Assembly: GCF_001598215.1 (NCBI RefSeq)
Contig: NZ_BCXJ01000001.1
Span: forward strand, 868,001-932,000
Length of the DNA: 64,000 bases
Reading direction: 5' to 3'
Origin: Shouchella clausii
Lineage (GTDB): Bacteria; Bacillota; Bacilli; Bacillales; Bacillaceae_D
Positions 8,747-17,836 of this stretch are shown here, piece by piece (the stretch's first letter is position 1; each line of letters opens with the position of its first letter). The notes under the pieces are model-generated. The model saw nothing but the letters and a program-made list of their open reading frames with translations, searched no databases and was not told the origin of the DNA. A program made the position numbers and the translations under genes.

Positions 8747-9832
8747 GTGGAGGCTTTAAATTTATATGGCACAGGCGATATCCGCTTTGAGCAATCGCCA
8801 AAGCCAACGATCATGAATGGCAATGAAGTCATCGTCCGCGTAGAAACGGCAGGCATTTGCGGATCAGACTTATCCCGTTATAAAAAACTAGGGCCTTATA
8901 TTTCCGGGACGACGTTTGGCCATGAATGTTCAGGTACGATTGATGAAGTAGGCAGCAATGTCAACCATCTAAAGGAAGGAATGCGAGTCGCTGTGTGCCC
9001 CGCTCTTCCATGCGGTGACTGTAACCAATGTCGGCAAGGGGTTTTTTCCCGATGCCATTCGCTAACGGTTATCGGAGCTGTCCAGCCAGGGGCGTTTGCG
9101 GAGTTTGTGAAGGTGCCTGCCGCAAACGTCCTCCCGTTGCCGAATGACATTGATGCTGATACGGCAGCGTTCATTGAGCCAGCAGCTGTCGTTGCCCACG
9201 GTTTTTACAAGACAGCGATCGAACCAGGAGCAGATGTTGCCGTTATCGGCTGTGGAAGCATCGGCTTGCTCGCTGTTCAATGGGCAAAAATGTTTGGTGC
9301 CAGGTTTGTGTATGCGATTGATATCGATGAACAAAAATTAACAGTAGCCGAAAGACTTGGCGCTGACCAACGGGTAAACCCACTTGATGGCCCAGTACAT
9401 GAACAAATTCAGGATCTCACTGCTGGAGAAGGAGTAGATGTCGCTATTGAAGCAGCAGGGACAGCAATTACTTCTGCCCAAGCATTAGCATTGCCGAAAA
9501 AAGGGGGAGAAGTTGTATTTCTTGGCATTCCATACGGGGACGTGACGATCGAGCGTTTTTACTTTGAAAAAATTGTACGAAACGAATTGCGTGTCCATGG
9601 TTCTTGGAATGGACTGTCCGCCCCATTTCCAGGAAAAGAATGGAGAACGGCGATTCATTCTATGCAAACAGGAGCATTGCAAGTAAAGCCTCTCATTACA
9701 CACCGGTTGCCTTTATCCGATGGGCCATTTGTTTTTAAGGAAATGGCCAGCGGTTCCCCTGGGTATATAAAAACGTTGCTTTATCCAGGGAAAACGGGGC
9801 CAAAAGAACGAGTCATCAATCATCTAAATTAG
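8747..9832 (+). CDS. gatD: Galactitol-1-phosphate 5-dehydrogenase-like enzyme
   Basis: A 361-residue zinc-binding medium-chain dehydrogenase with GTG start after TTAGGAGGA. It has the GatD-type N-terminus ALNLYGTGDIRFEQ and GICGSDLSRYKKLGPYI, the Cys cluster CGDCNQCRQGVFSRC, and the Rossmann turn VIGCGSIGLLAVQ. In the galactitol pathway GatD oxidises galactitol-1-phosphate to tagatose-6-phosphate. It is the last gene of the operon. No tagatose-6-phosphate kinase or bisphosphate aldolase is encoded nearby, so later steps would have to come from elsewhere in the genome. Confidence 0.85.
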   Translation: MEALNLYGTGDIRFEQSPKPTIMNGNEVIVRVETAGICGSDLSRYKKLGPYISGTTFGHECSGTIDEVGSNVNHLKEGMRVAVCPALPCGDCNQCRQGVFSRCHSLTVIGAVQPGAFAEFVKVPAANVLPLPNDIDADTAAFIEPAAVVAHGFYKTAIEPGADVAVIGCGSIGLLAVQWAKMFGARFVYAIDIDEQKLTVAERLGADQRVNPLDGPVHEQIQDLTAGEGVDVAIEAAGTAITSAQALALPKKGGEVVFLGIPYGDVTIERFYFEKIVRNELRVHGSWNGLSAPFPGKEWRTAIHSMQTGALQVKPLITHRLPLSDGPFVFKEMASGSPGYIKTLLYPGKTGPKERVINHLN

Positions 9833-9951
9833 CGTTTGTTCGGCAAAGTATGTCAAGACGGTTCGATTTCCCAGGAAATAAAGGCGAATTTTTAGAGATA
9901 AACGGGTTTGATGATGAACGAATGTAATGGCGTTGTGGTAAAGCACTGGTA

Positions 9952-9985
9952 CTGCAATGACAAATGATTTGCTTATTTTCGTGTA
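9952..9985. repeat. 34-bp direct repeat, left copy, edge of sulfatase island
   Basis: CTGCAATGACAAATGATTTG and the following 14 bases recur at 17837-17870 in the same orientation with 32 of 34 bases identical; weaker similarity (CTTATG blocks) continues about 40 bases further on both sides. The two copies enclose the AT-rich sulfatase cluster. They may be relics of one mobile element, or homology that allowed integration or excision. The rest of 9833-10086 holds no recognisable gene. Confidence 0.6.
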
Positions 9986-10086
9986 TTCTCCAAAAATAAG
10001 GTCATCTTTTCTATCTTCTTATGGTATCGTTCTGCTGCCCAGATGATCAGCTGTTCAAAGCTATGAATGTGGTTTGCAAAAATTAG

Positions 10087-10236
10087 ACGTTTACCTATCA
10101 AAACTATAAAACAATAAAAGTGGAACTTTTGAAGCGTTTAGAGACATGGATGAAAGATACTAATGATCTGCTCTTGTTAGGGGAAGTACCGTTGGCAGAA
10201 GGTGAGAAAGTACTAGGTGGACCGTCCTTTAGTTAG
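10087..10236 (+). pseudogene. C-terminal fragment of a sulfatase
   Basis: The frame ending at TAG 10234-10236 reads LKRLETWMKDTND, then LLLLGEVPLAEGEKV. This is the typical C-terminal tail of alkaline-phosphatase-superfamily sulfatases, in which RLxxWMxxTND is followed by a GxVP segment. The frame is closed by a stop at 10084 and nothing upstream resembles the catalytic domain. It is therefore a remnant of a third sulfatase, on the plus strand, just inside the left repeat. Confidence 0.6.
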
Positions 10237-10344
10237 TAACTGATCTTCTACGAAGAATCAATTATACAGTAAAGGAAATGGCTTTTCTCAAAACTTGAGG
10301 AGGGTTATTTCCTGTTACAAATGAATTAAATACTGGTCTTTTAT

Positions 10345-10390
10345 AAAAAAGAACCTACAATAATTCTTGAGGAGAAGGGATTGTAGATTC
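10345..10390 (-). terminator. Intrinsic terminator after FGE gene
   Basis: On the minus strand, GAATCTACAAT pairs with ATTGTAGGTTC (11 bp with one G-U), followed by TTTTTT. It lies 12 bases after the FGE stop codon. Confidence 0.65.
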
Positions 10391-10401
10391 TAATCATATA
10401 A

Positions 10402-11373
10402 TTATTCAACATCGGCTACACAACGAAAGCCTAAATGCCCTGATGAACTATCAGGAGTATTTGAAGTTCGAGCTGCAACACGGTAACGATTACAATAAGA
10501 AACATGACATAAATAAGAGCCACCACGCATAATCTTTGTTTTGCCCTTTAGCGGTCCTTGAGGATTTTCACGTCCCCCTCGACTGTGGATACTTCTGCTA
10601 AACCAATCGGAACACCATTCCCATACATTTCCTGACAAATTATATAGACCGAATCCATTTTCTGGGAAGGACTTTGCTGGAGCTGTTCCCTTAAAACCAT
10701 CCTCATTGGTATTTTTATCAGGGAATTTTCCTTGCCAAATATTGCAGTAGTGCTCACCATTAGGAGTCAATTCATCACCCCATGGGTATCTTTTTTGCTC
10801 ATGGCCTCCGCGTGCAGCATATTCCCATTCAGCTTCAGTTGGCAATCTCTTGCCTGCCCATTTACAAAAGGCTAGGGCATCATTCCACGTTACGTGAACA
10901 ACTGGATGATCCATACGGTCATCAATTGTCGAACCTGGACCTTCCGGTTGGTACCAAAAAGCACCGTCGACTGCACACCACCATGGGGTCGAAACAACTC
11001 GATTTACCCGAGCTAACACCTGTGGAGGTAAGAAGTTGTGAAACACATAAGACCAGCCAAATTTCTCTGATTCTGTTACATATCCAGTAGCTTGGACAAA
11101 TTCCCTATATTCAGCATTTGTGACAGTATACTGGTCAATTAAGAAAGGATCTACTTTTATTTTTCGAACTGGCCCTTCACCATCAGCTGGAAAACCTTCT
11201 TTTTCATTTGTCCCCATTAAAAATTCCCCACCTGGAAGATATACCATTTTGTCTTTGAATAGAATTTCGTTTGATGATGTAATTTCTGGATTTTGTTGTG
11301 TTACAATTCCTTTATCTTTAAGAGTTTCTCCTCTTTTTATTGAACAACACGACATTTTTTGTTCGGTGTTCAT
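10402..11373 (-). CDS. Formylglycine-generating enzyme (sulfatase-activating, SUMF1 family)
   Basis: A 323-residue FGE-sulfatase-domain protein. It oxidises the active-site Cys of sulfatases (CxPxR) to C-alpha-formylglycine with O2 and Cu. Seen: MVYLPGGEFLMGTNE at the domain start, HPVVHVTWNDALAFCKWAGKRLPTE in pieces around residues 160-185, WEYAARGG, NVWEWCSDW, and near the C-terminus GGSYLCHVSYCNRYR with Cys289 and Cys294 spaced as the two active-site cysteines of true FGEs. The N-terminal MSCCS motif is common in Firmicute copies. Start ATG 11373 has AAGGATGTGAGG upstream; an internal ATG at 11355 lacks a site. It follows the LacI-type regulator on the same strand and is divergent from two Cys-type sulfatases, its likely clients. 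Confidence 0.92.
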   Translation of the reverse strand: MNTEQKMSCCSIKRGETLKDKGIVTQQNPEITSSNEILFKDKMVYLPGGEFLMGTNEKEGFPADGEGPVRKIKVDPFLIDQYTVTNAEYREFVQATGYVTESEKFGWSYVFHNFLPPQVLARVNRVVSTPWWCAVDGAFWYQPEGPGSTIDDRMDHPVVHVTWNDALAFCKWAGKRLPTEAEWEYAARGGHEQKRYPWGDELTPNGEHYCNIWQGKFPDKNTNEDGFKGTAPAKSFPENGFGLYNLSGNVWEWCSDWFSRSIHSRGGRENPQGPLKGKTKIMRGGSYLCHVSYCNRYRVAARTSNTPDSSSGHLGFRCVADVE

Positions 11374-11432
11374 TTCCTCACATCCTTATTAAATTTCTTG
11401 TTACAGGACTGAGTCATTATAGTTATTAATCA

Positions 11433-12479
11433 TTAACTATTACTCAATTCAGTCATTTTTTTAACAGACTTCCGTTCTATGATCTTAGAATCAACAATAA
11501 TTTCTCTTGAATAGTCTCGTGACTCTTGTAAATACGCAAATAGAATCTTAGCGGCTTCAGCGCCCATTTGATAAGCAGGTACATACACACTTGTCACAGA
11601 AGGAAAACATTTTTCAGCATCGCGATATTTATGTTCGATCGTCATGATTGAAACATCTTCTGGAACAGACAAATGAATATTGTTTAAAAAATTAATGGTC
11701 TGTTGGACCTTAGATAAATCATGCACTAATAATGCTGATGGTTTATCCTCACTAGTAAAGATTTTCTTTAATAAGTTAAGGTATGATTCTAGGTTATCCG
11801 GGTCAAAGTAATGCTTAACTTTTAGCCGTTCACTTTGTACATCTTCCTTGAACTCACGGATAACAGTATCTAATTTTTCTTCTTCCCAACTAATAACAGC
11901 TATATGCCGATGGTCTCTACTATAAAAATAATTCAAAATATCTTTATTATATTGCTTAAATTGAGCGTAAACATTAAGACCATTATTAGGAAACAATTTT
12001 TCACCAATATACGCCAATGGCAATTTGAGATTGAGCAGCTCTAATAAGGAAGAGCATGCTATCGGTGCACTTCCCAATATAAGCCCATCAATACGGTTTT
12101 GCTTAATAAAAGAATAATACTGAGGCCTACATTTATCAGATATAATTTGTTCCCTATCATTCAGTTCATTAATTAAAAGAAGATGATAGCCCTTTTGTAT
12201 CAAAATATCATTAACTCCCTTTATGAACTCAAGGATGTACGTACTTGATAGAACTTCTGTTGAGTCAAGTGAAGGGGGAAAATACAATCCGATCAATTTT
12301 GTTTCACTTTTCGCTAAGTTTTGCGCCACAACGTTAGGTATATAATTTAATTTATTAACTGCCTCATATACTTTCTTTTCCGTTTTGTTGCTTACATAGC
12401 CACTTTTATTTAAAACTCTTGAAACAGTGGAGATGGAAACCCCAGCTAAATTTGCTACATCATAGATAGATGCTTTCAT
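11433..12479 (-). CDS. LacI-family transcriptional regulator of the sulfatase island
   Basis: A 348-residue LacI/GalR protein. Residues 5-25 form the helix-turn-helix and hinge (YDVANLAGVSISTVSRVLN), followed by a periplasmic-binding-protein-like effector domain beginning at LIGLYFPP. The gene is divergent from the first sulfatase; the 357-base gap contains three GC-centred palindromes of the LacI-operator type. It is upstream of the FGE gene with 59 bases between. It probably represses both directions until a desulfated or sulfated sugar binds. Confidence 0.9.
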   Translation of the reverse strand: MKASIYDVANLAGVSISTVSRVLNKSGYVSNKTEKKVYEAVNKLNYIPNVVAQNLAKSETKLIGLYFPPSLDSTEVLSSTYILEFIKGVNDILIQKGYHLLLINELNDREQIISDKCRPQYYSFIKQNRIDGLILGSAPIACSSLLELLNLKLPLAYIGEKLFPNNGLNVYAQFKQYNKDILNYFYSRDHRHIAVISWEEEKLDTVIREFKEDVQSERLKVKHYFDPDNLESYLNLLKKIFTSEDKPSALLVHDLSKVQQTINFLNNIHLSVPEDVSIMTIEHKYRDAEKCFPSVTSVYVPAYQMGAEAAKILFAYLQESRDYSREIIVDSKIIERKSVKKMTELSNS

Positions 12480-12550
12480 AGTTGTTCACCACAATATTAT
12501 GAATTTTATTTTTGCAAACATCCGATTGTCCCTTTCGTCGAAAAAAGATA

Positions 12551-12564
12551 TGGAAGCACTTTCA
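12551..12564. promoter_or_regulatory. LacI/cre-type operator 1
   Basis: TGGAAGCACTTTCA, whose reverse complement TGAAAGTGCTTCCA differs by one base from operator 2. It is nearest to the LacI-family gene, about 70 bases before its start, so it could serve autoregulation. Confidence 0.55.
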
Positions 12565-12706
12565 TATTTAAAATTTACCAAATATATTAAGTATGGTCAA
12601 TTGATTAGCATAATTTCTAGAAGAATAGATATAACGTTTTGTTATACCCTATAAATTAATTGTTGTTGCGTGGTTTTTAAAAATTTGATAAATTTGAGCA
12701 TATAAC

Positions 12707-12720
12707 TGAAAGCGCTTCCA
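12707..12720. promoter_or_regulatory. LacI/cre-type operator 2
   Basis: TGAAAGCGCTTCCA fits the cre pattern TGNAANCGNTNNCA completely and is also a plausible site for the local LacI-family protein. It lies 117 bases before the sulfatase start. Confidence 0.6.
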
Positions 12721-12758
12721 TATTTGCTGTGAATGATTGGTTTTTTATTTTTTACATT

Positions 12759-12776
12759 TATAAAAGCGCTTTTATA
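12759..12776. promoter_or_regulatory. LacI-type operator 3, perfect 18-bp palindrome
   Basis: TATAAAAGCGCTTTTATA is a perfect palindrome centred on GC, 61 bases before the sulfatase start, where a repressor would cover the promoter or early transcript. Its AGCGCT core is the same as in operator 2. Confidence 0.6.
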
Positions 12777-12836
12777 TAACTGCAAATATACTTAACCATT
12801 TTTAGGATTGGAAATCAATAAAGGAGATGAGCGGAT

Positions 12837-14615
12837 ATGCGAGCAATTATGGTTATGTTTGACTCACTAAACAGACATATGCTGCCAAACTATGGTTGTG
12901 ACTGGACACATGCACCGAATTTCAAACGATTAGGAGAGAAAACAGTTGCGTTTGACCAGTGTTACGCAGGGAGCTTACCATGTATGCCAGCAAGAAGAGA
13001 ACTCCATACTGGTCGCTATAACTTCTTACACCGTAGCTGGGGTCCGATCGAACCATTCGACAATTCGATGCCGGAAATGCTGAAACAAAATGGTGTATAC
13101 ACACATTTAGTAACGGATCACCAGCACTATTGGGAAGACGGGGGTGCCACCTATCACCCAAGATATAATTCCTTTGAAATAGTTCGTGGACAAGAAGGTG
13201 ATCCTTGGAAAGGTCATGTGAAAGATCCGGACATTCCAGAAACTGAAACACCAGAACCATTTTCTAGTTCTACTATGTTTAAACAAGATATTGTTAATCG
13301 AAGTTATTTTGAAACAGAAGAAAAGCATCCACAAGCTGTTACTTTCTCTTTAGGAATGGATTTTATCCAGAAAAATAAAGACGAGGACAATTGGTTTCTA
13401 CAACTAGAAACATTTGATCCTCATGAGCCATTTTTTGCTTATCAACAATATAAAGATCTTTATCCTCATGAGTACAATGGTAAACATTTTGATTGGCCAC
13501 CTTATTATTTTGTTCAAGAGTCTCATGAGGTTGTCGAACATGGTAAGTATGAATATGCAGCACTATTGAGTATGTGTGACAATTATTTAGGAAAAGTAAT
13601 GGATATGATGGACAAGTACGATATGTGGAAGGATACGATGTTAATTGTTAATACTGATCATGGATTTTTATTAGGTGAGCATGGATGGTGGTCCAAGAGC
13701 GTTATGCCAGTTTATGATGAAATTGCTCACACACCACTATTCGTTTGGGATCCTAGAGAAGGTAACAAAGGAGAAAGAAGACAGTCAATTGTACAAACAG
13801 TTGATTTAGCTCCTACTCTACTTGAATTCTTTGGTGTTACACTACCAGAAAATATGGATGGAAAACCTTTAAGACAAGTTATTAAAGCTGATCAGCCAAT
13901 TCGGGAAAGCGCTTTATTTGGCTTCCATGGAGGGCATGTCAATATAACAGATGGTCGTTATGTCTATATGAGAGGTCCCGTATCTCCAGAAAATAAACCG
14001 TTATTCGAATATACATTAATGCCAACCCATATGAGACAGCCTTTTGATCGTGGAGAATTACAAAACATAGTCATTCATGAGCCATTTTCATTTACTAAAG
14101 GGTGTCAGTTAATGAAAATTGAAGCTGGAAGTGGATTTGTAAACCCATTTCAATATGGATCTAAATTATTTGATCTAGTTAATGATCCTGATCAGGAAGA
14201 GGAACTGGATAATTTGGAAATAGAATTACAACTAATTAAAAAAATGGCGGAATTAATGAGAGCTAATGAAGCCCCTGATGAACAATATGAAAGATTAGGA
14301 ATCCCCAAAGATGGAAGGATGACTGTCGAAGAATTAACTAAACAGAAAGCGGAAATAAAAAAGGCAGAGCAGTTAGGTATTTTAAAGGATTATTCTTGGG
14401 ATAGAGGGGCAAAAAATCAAATGAGGGCATTGCTTAACATCTTTCCAGAGAATGAGCGACAACATCTATTAAATATGTTTGAAGACTTTGTCGTAGGGTC
14501 TAAGACCTCGAAAATCGATACAAGTTTGGTAGATAATTTTATTGATATGTCAATCTCAAAGGATAAGAAAGCACAAGCATCTTATTTCTTAAAGTTAGCG
14601 AGTCGTACTAGTTAG
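12837..14615 (+). CDS. Cys-type sulfatase (arylsulfatase family), 592 aa
   Basis: A 592-residue alkaline-phosphatase-superfamily sulfatase. Near the N-terminus are the metal ligand Asp9 in MFDSLNRH and the CxPxR activation motif C49-M-P-A-R53 within PCMPARRELHTGR, where Cys49 would be converted to formylglycine. A further metal-site motif is NTDHGFLLGEHGWWSK. No signal peptide is visible, so it probably acts in the cytoplasm on imported substrate. Start ATG 12837 follows AAGGAGATGAG. It is the first gene of the divergent transcript sulfatase-transporter-sulfatase. Substrate unknown; a sulfated sugar or glycoside is inferred from the transporter. Base composition is AT-richer than the flanking genes. 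Confidence 0.9.
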   Translation: MRAIMVMFDSLNRHMLPNYGCDWTHAPNFKRLGEKTVAFDQCYAGSLPCMPARRELHTGRYNFLHRSWGPIEPFDNSMPEMLKQNGVYTHLVTDHQHYWEDGGATYHPRYNSFEIVRGQEGDPWKGHVKDPDIPETETPEPFSSSTMFKQDIVNRSYFETEEKHPQAVTFSLGMDFIQKNKDEDNWFLQLETFDPHEPFFAYQQYKDLYPHEYNGKHFDWPPYYFVQESHEVVEHGKYEYAALLSMCDNYLGKVMDMMDKYDMWKDTMLIVNTDHGFLLGEHGWWSKSVMPVYDEIAHTPLFVWDPREGNKGERRQSIVQTVDLAPTLLEFFGVTLPENMDGKPLRQVIKADQPIRESALFGFHGGHVNITDGRYVYMRGPVSPENKPLFEYTLMPTHMRQPFDRGELQNIVIHEPFSFTKGCQLMKIEAGSGFVNPFQYGSKLFDLVNDPDQEEELDNLEIELQLIKKMAELMRANEAPDEQYERLGIPKDGRMTVEELTKQKAEIKKAEQLGILKDYSWDRGAKNQMRALLNIFPENERQHLLNMFEDFVVGSKTSKIDTSLVDNFIDMSISKDKKAQASYFLKLASRTS

Positions 14616-14651
14616 AAGCCTTTTTATAAATTTAATTATGGGGTGAGTTAT

Positions 14652-16043
14652 TTGGGAGCAAATATTAGAAAATCGACTAAAAGTGAGATATTTAGATATG
14701 CCTTTGGGGGGTTAGGTTCCAATATACCTTTTCTGTTGACGTTGACTTACTTAATGTTTTATTTAACTGATGTCGTTGGGATATCCCCTATAGCTATAGG
14801 GGGGTTGTTTCTCGTATCTCGTATTATTGATGCAGTAACCGATCCTATAATGGGGATGATTGCTGACCATACTAAAACAAAGTTTGGTAAGTTTAGACCA
14901 TATGTTATGTTTGGGGCACCTTTACTAGGTTTAATAACAATAGCTTTGTTTAACGTACCTGCTGTTTCTGATAGTCTACAAGTTGTATATATCTATATTA
15001 TATATATTGTTTATTCTTTAATCTCAACAGTGGTAAATATACCTTATCATTCCTTAACACCGATATTGAGTGAAGACAGTGACCAAAGAACTACTATTGC
15101 AACTGCCAAAACAGCTATGTCGGTCCCAGCTAATATCATTGTCAATGTTTTAGTATTGCCAATGGTTGCAATGTTTGGCGGCGGACAACAAGGTTGGACA
15201 GTAACATCTATTATTCTAGGGACTGTACTTACAATTAGCTTCTGGATTTGTGCTAGTAGTGCTAAGAGACATGATGTGATTGTTAAAAACGATGACAGAA
15301 TTAATAAACGTAAGTTTAGCTTAAAAGAACAGCTATTCTTAATTGGGAAAAATAGACCACTGTTAATGATTATGATAGCGATGTGTACGAATTTAATCGC
15401 CAGTTCTTCTGTAGGAGCAATTGCCCTTTACTATTTCACCTATAATTTAGGGAGAGCTGATTTATTCCCATTACAGAGCTTAGTAGCTATTCCATTTACA
15501 ATTCTAGCGTTTATTTTATTACCCGTCCTGTCTAAGAAAATAGGGAAAAGAAATGTTTTCCTATACGGAAGTATGATTGCCATTATTCCTGCACTAACAA
15601 TATTATTTACCCCATTTGAATTCGTGTGGGTAATCTTTGCAGCAGCAGTAACCATAGCAGCACTCACACCTTTTACAGGCAACATTGCTTGGGCGATGCT
15701 TCCTGATTGTGTGGATTACGCCGAGTGGAAAACAGGTGTTCGTGGTGATGGTGTAGTAACCTCAAGTCTTACTTTCATTAACAAACTTGGATCCGCCTTA
15801 GGCGGATTACTAGGAGGGGTATTATTAGGGATATCAGGATATGTTGCCAATCAAGCGCAAACTCCAGAGACTATGCAAATGATTGTTTATATTTACGCAA
15901 TAATGCCAATTGCGGGACATATCTTCTCTATTATCGCATTAAAGTTTTATAATATTGATAACAAATTGCATAAGCAAATTATTAAGGAACTTAAAGAAAG
16001 AAAAAATTCAAAAATTGACACGGCAGGACAAACTATCATTTGA
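14652..16043 (+). CDS. GPH-family (MelB/XynP-like) sugar:cation symporter
   Basis: A 463-residue membrane protein with about 12 transmembrane segments. Family signs are the N-terminal FRYAFGGLGSNIPF, YLTDVVGISPIAIG, RIIDAVTDPIMGMIADHTKTKFGKFRPY (seen in two parts) and the DCVDYAEWKTGVR motif of glycoside-pentoside-hexuronide symporters. Start chosen at TTG 14652 because GGGGTGAG precedes it by 5 bases; GTG 14643 has no site. It lies between the two sulfatases and 36 bases after the first. It probably imports the sulfated sugar that the sulfatases then act on. Confidence 0.85.
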   Translation: MGANIRKSTKSEIFRYAFGGLGSNIPFLLTLTYLMFYLTDVVGISPIAIGGLFLVSRIIDAVTDPIMGMIADHTKTKFGKFRPYVMFGAPLLGLITIALFNVPAVSDSLQVVYIYIIYIVYSLISTVVNIPYHSLTPILSEDSDQRTTIATAKTAMSVPANIIVNVLVLPMVAMFGGGQQGWTVTSIILGTVLTISFWICASSAKRHDVIVKNDDRINKRKFSLKEQLFLIGKNRPLLMIMIAMCTNLIASSSVGAIALYYFTYNLGRADLFPLQSLVAIPFTILAFILLPVLSKKIGKRNVFLYGSMIAIIPALTILFTPFEFVWVIFAAAVTIAALTPFTGNIAWAMLPDCVDYAEWKTGVRGDGVVTSSLTFINKLGSALGGLLGGVLLGISGYVANQAQTPETMQMIVYIYAIMPIAGHIFSIIALKFYNIDNKLHKQIIKELKERKNSKIDTAGQTII

Positions 16044-16288
16044 CGGTCCATATAGAGTAGTAGAAAGGTACAATAAAATCAACACAGAATGAAGTGTGAA
16101 GTATTGTGCCCATTATTTCGCAAGACGAACTAGCTAGAGCAATTAGTTGCAATTAGCCTGTGCTTTTTGGGAATTTTTATAAAATTAATGGATCGAGCGA
16201 GGAGCTACTAGTCTAAAGATTATTTTAAAGGACGAGGAAATTACGTTAAACACAACTTAAAAAATATATACGAGGAGGAATTTTTAAA

Positions 16289-17782
16289 GTGAAGAAAAAA
16301 AGACCTCATATTATATTATTTAATCCTGACCAATGGAGAGGCGATGTAATGGGTCATATGGGAAACAAAGCTGCCATTACACCAAATTTAGATAAGTTTG
16401 TTTCAGACGATGGCGTTTCTTTTAGAAATGCATTTTGTCAGAACCCTGTATGTACACCAAGTCGATGTTCATTTATGTCAGGATGGTACCCACATGTAAG
16501 AGGTCACCGAACGATGTATCATATGATGAGTCCTGATGAGCCGGTATTGTTGAAGCAATTAAAGGATGATGGATATTTTGTTTGGTGGGGCGGAAAAAAT
16601 GATCTCATCCCATCAGAAAATGGATTTGAAGATTATTGTGATGTTAAATATGTACCAAAACAAACGCCAAAGCCGATGTTTGGTGGGGCTTTTAATGGTG
16701 AAGGAGATAATTGGAGAGGTCAGCCAGGCAGTGACACTTATTATTCATTTTTTGTAGGTGAGCTTAAAAAGAGAAGTGATGAAGATTACTATTATGATTC
16801 AGATTGGGCAAACATTTTAGGAGCTATCGAATTAATTAAAAATAGACCAACAGATAAGCCGTTATGCATTTACTTGCCAATTCTCTATCCTCATCCACCA
16901 TATGCTGTGGAGAAGGAATGGTACAATCTTATTGATAAGTCTCGTTTACCAGAGCGAATTTCTGTTAATAAACTCTCTAAAAACAAACCATCTATGCTTT
17001 CTGGCTTACGTGAGCGGTATAATATGCAGGAATGGACAGAAGAACGTTGGACAGAGCTTCGTGCAACGTATTATGGTATGTGTTCACGTGTAGACTTCCA
17101 GTTTGGATTGCTGATGGAAGCGCTAAAAGAAGCTGGAATCTATAATGATACAGCTGTGTTCTTCTTCTCAGATCATGGAGATTTCGCAGGCGATTATGGA
17201 CTTGTAGAAAAAGCACAAAATACGTTTGAGGATTGTTTAACCAAGGTCCCATTTATAGTGAAACCACCGGCCAATAACGCTGTGAAACCTAGAATAAGTG
17301 ATGCACTTGTAGAACTAGTTGATTTAACTGCGACAGTTCAACACTATGCTGGAATTACCCCAGATTATACTCACTTTGGAAAACCATTGGATTCTATTAT
17401 TTCTGGAGAGACGGATGATCATCGTGATGCTGTATTTTGCGAAGGAGGACGTCTGCAAGGTGAATTTCATTGCAATGAGTCTGCACCAGCCAATGAGGAT
17501 CCTTCCATGTTGTATTGGCCAAGAGGTGAGATGCAGCGAAGCGAAGGACCAGAGCACACAAAGGCTACAATGATTCGAACGAAAAAGTATAAATATGTCC
17601 GTAGGTTCTATGAAACGGATGAACTATACGACCTTGAACAAGATCCAGGAGAAACAACAAATAAAATAGACGATCCATCTCTATCAAATGTTCTAGTTGA
17701 ATTAAAGGAGAGAATGTTGACATTTTATCAAGAAACATGTGATGTGGTACCCCATGTGAGATCAAGCAGAGAAATAAAGTAA
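16289..17782 (+). CDS. Cys-type sulfatase (arylsulfatase/choline-sulfatase-like), 497 aa
   Basis: A 497-residue sulfatase with GTG start after GAGGAGG. Motifs: Asp14 in LFNPDQWRGD (metal ligand), activation motif C55-T-P-S-R59 in NPVCTPSRCSFMSGWYPH, FFSDHGDFAGDYGL (metal site), and the tail ELYDLEQDPGETTN. No signal peptide. It is related to, but clearly distinct from, the first sulfatase, so the two may remove sulfate from different positions or sugars. It depends on the FGE encoded at the other side of the island. The 245-base gap from the transporter has no clear terminator or operator. Confidence 0.9.
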   Translation: MKKKRPHIILFNPDQWRGDVMGHMGNKAAITPNLDKFVSDDGVSFRNAFCQNPVCTPSRCSFMSGWYPHVRGHRTMYHMMSPDEPVLLKQLKDDGYFVWWGGKNDLIPSENGFEDYCDVKYVPKQTPKPMFGGAFNGEGDNWRGQPGSDTYYSFFVGELKKRSDEDYYYDSDWANILGAIELIKNRPTDKPLCIYLPILYPHPPYAVEKEWYNLIDKSRLPERISVNKLSKNKPSMLSGLRERYNMQEWTEERWTELRATYYGMCSRVDFQFGLLMEALKEAGIYNDTAVFFFSDHGDFAGDYGLVEKAQNTFEDCLTKVPFIVKPPANNAVKPRISDALVELVDLTATVQHYAGITPDYTHFGKPLDSIISGETDDHRDAVFCEGGRLQGEFHCNESAPANEDPSMLYWPRGEMQRSEGPEHTKATMIRTKKYKYVRRFYETDELYDLEQDPGETTNKIDDPSLSNVLVELKERMLTFYQETCDVVPHVRSSREIK

Positions 17783-17836
17783 GGAATAAAGAAAAAGAAT
17801 CTTCATATAGTCTAGTCGTAACGATCTTGCTAACGG

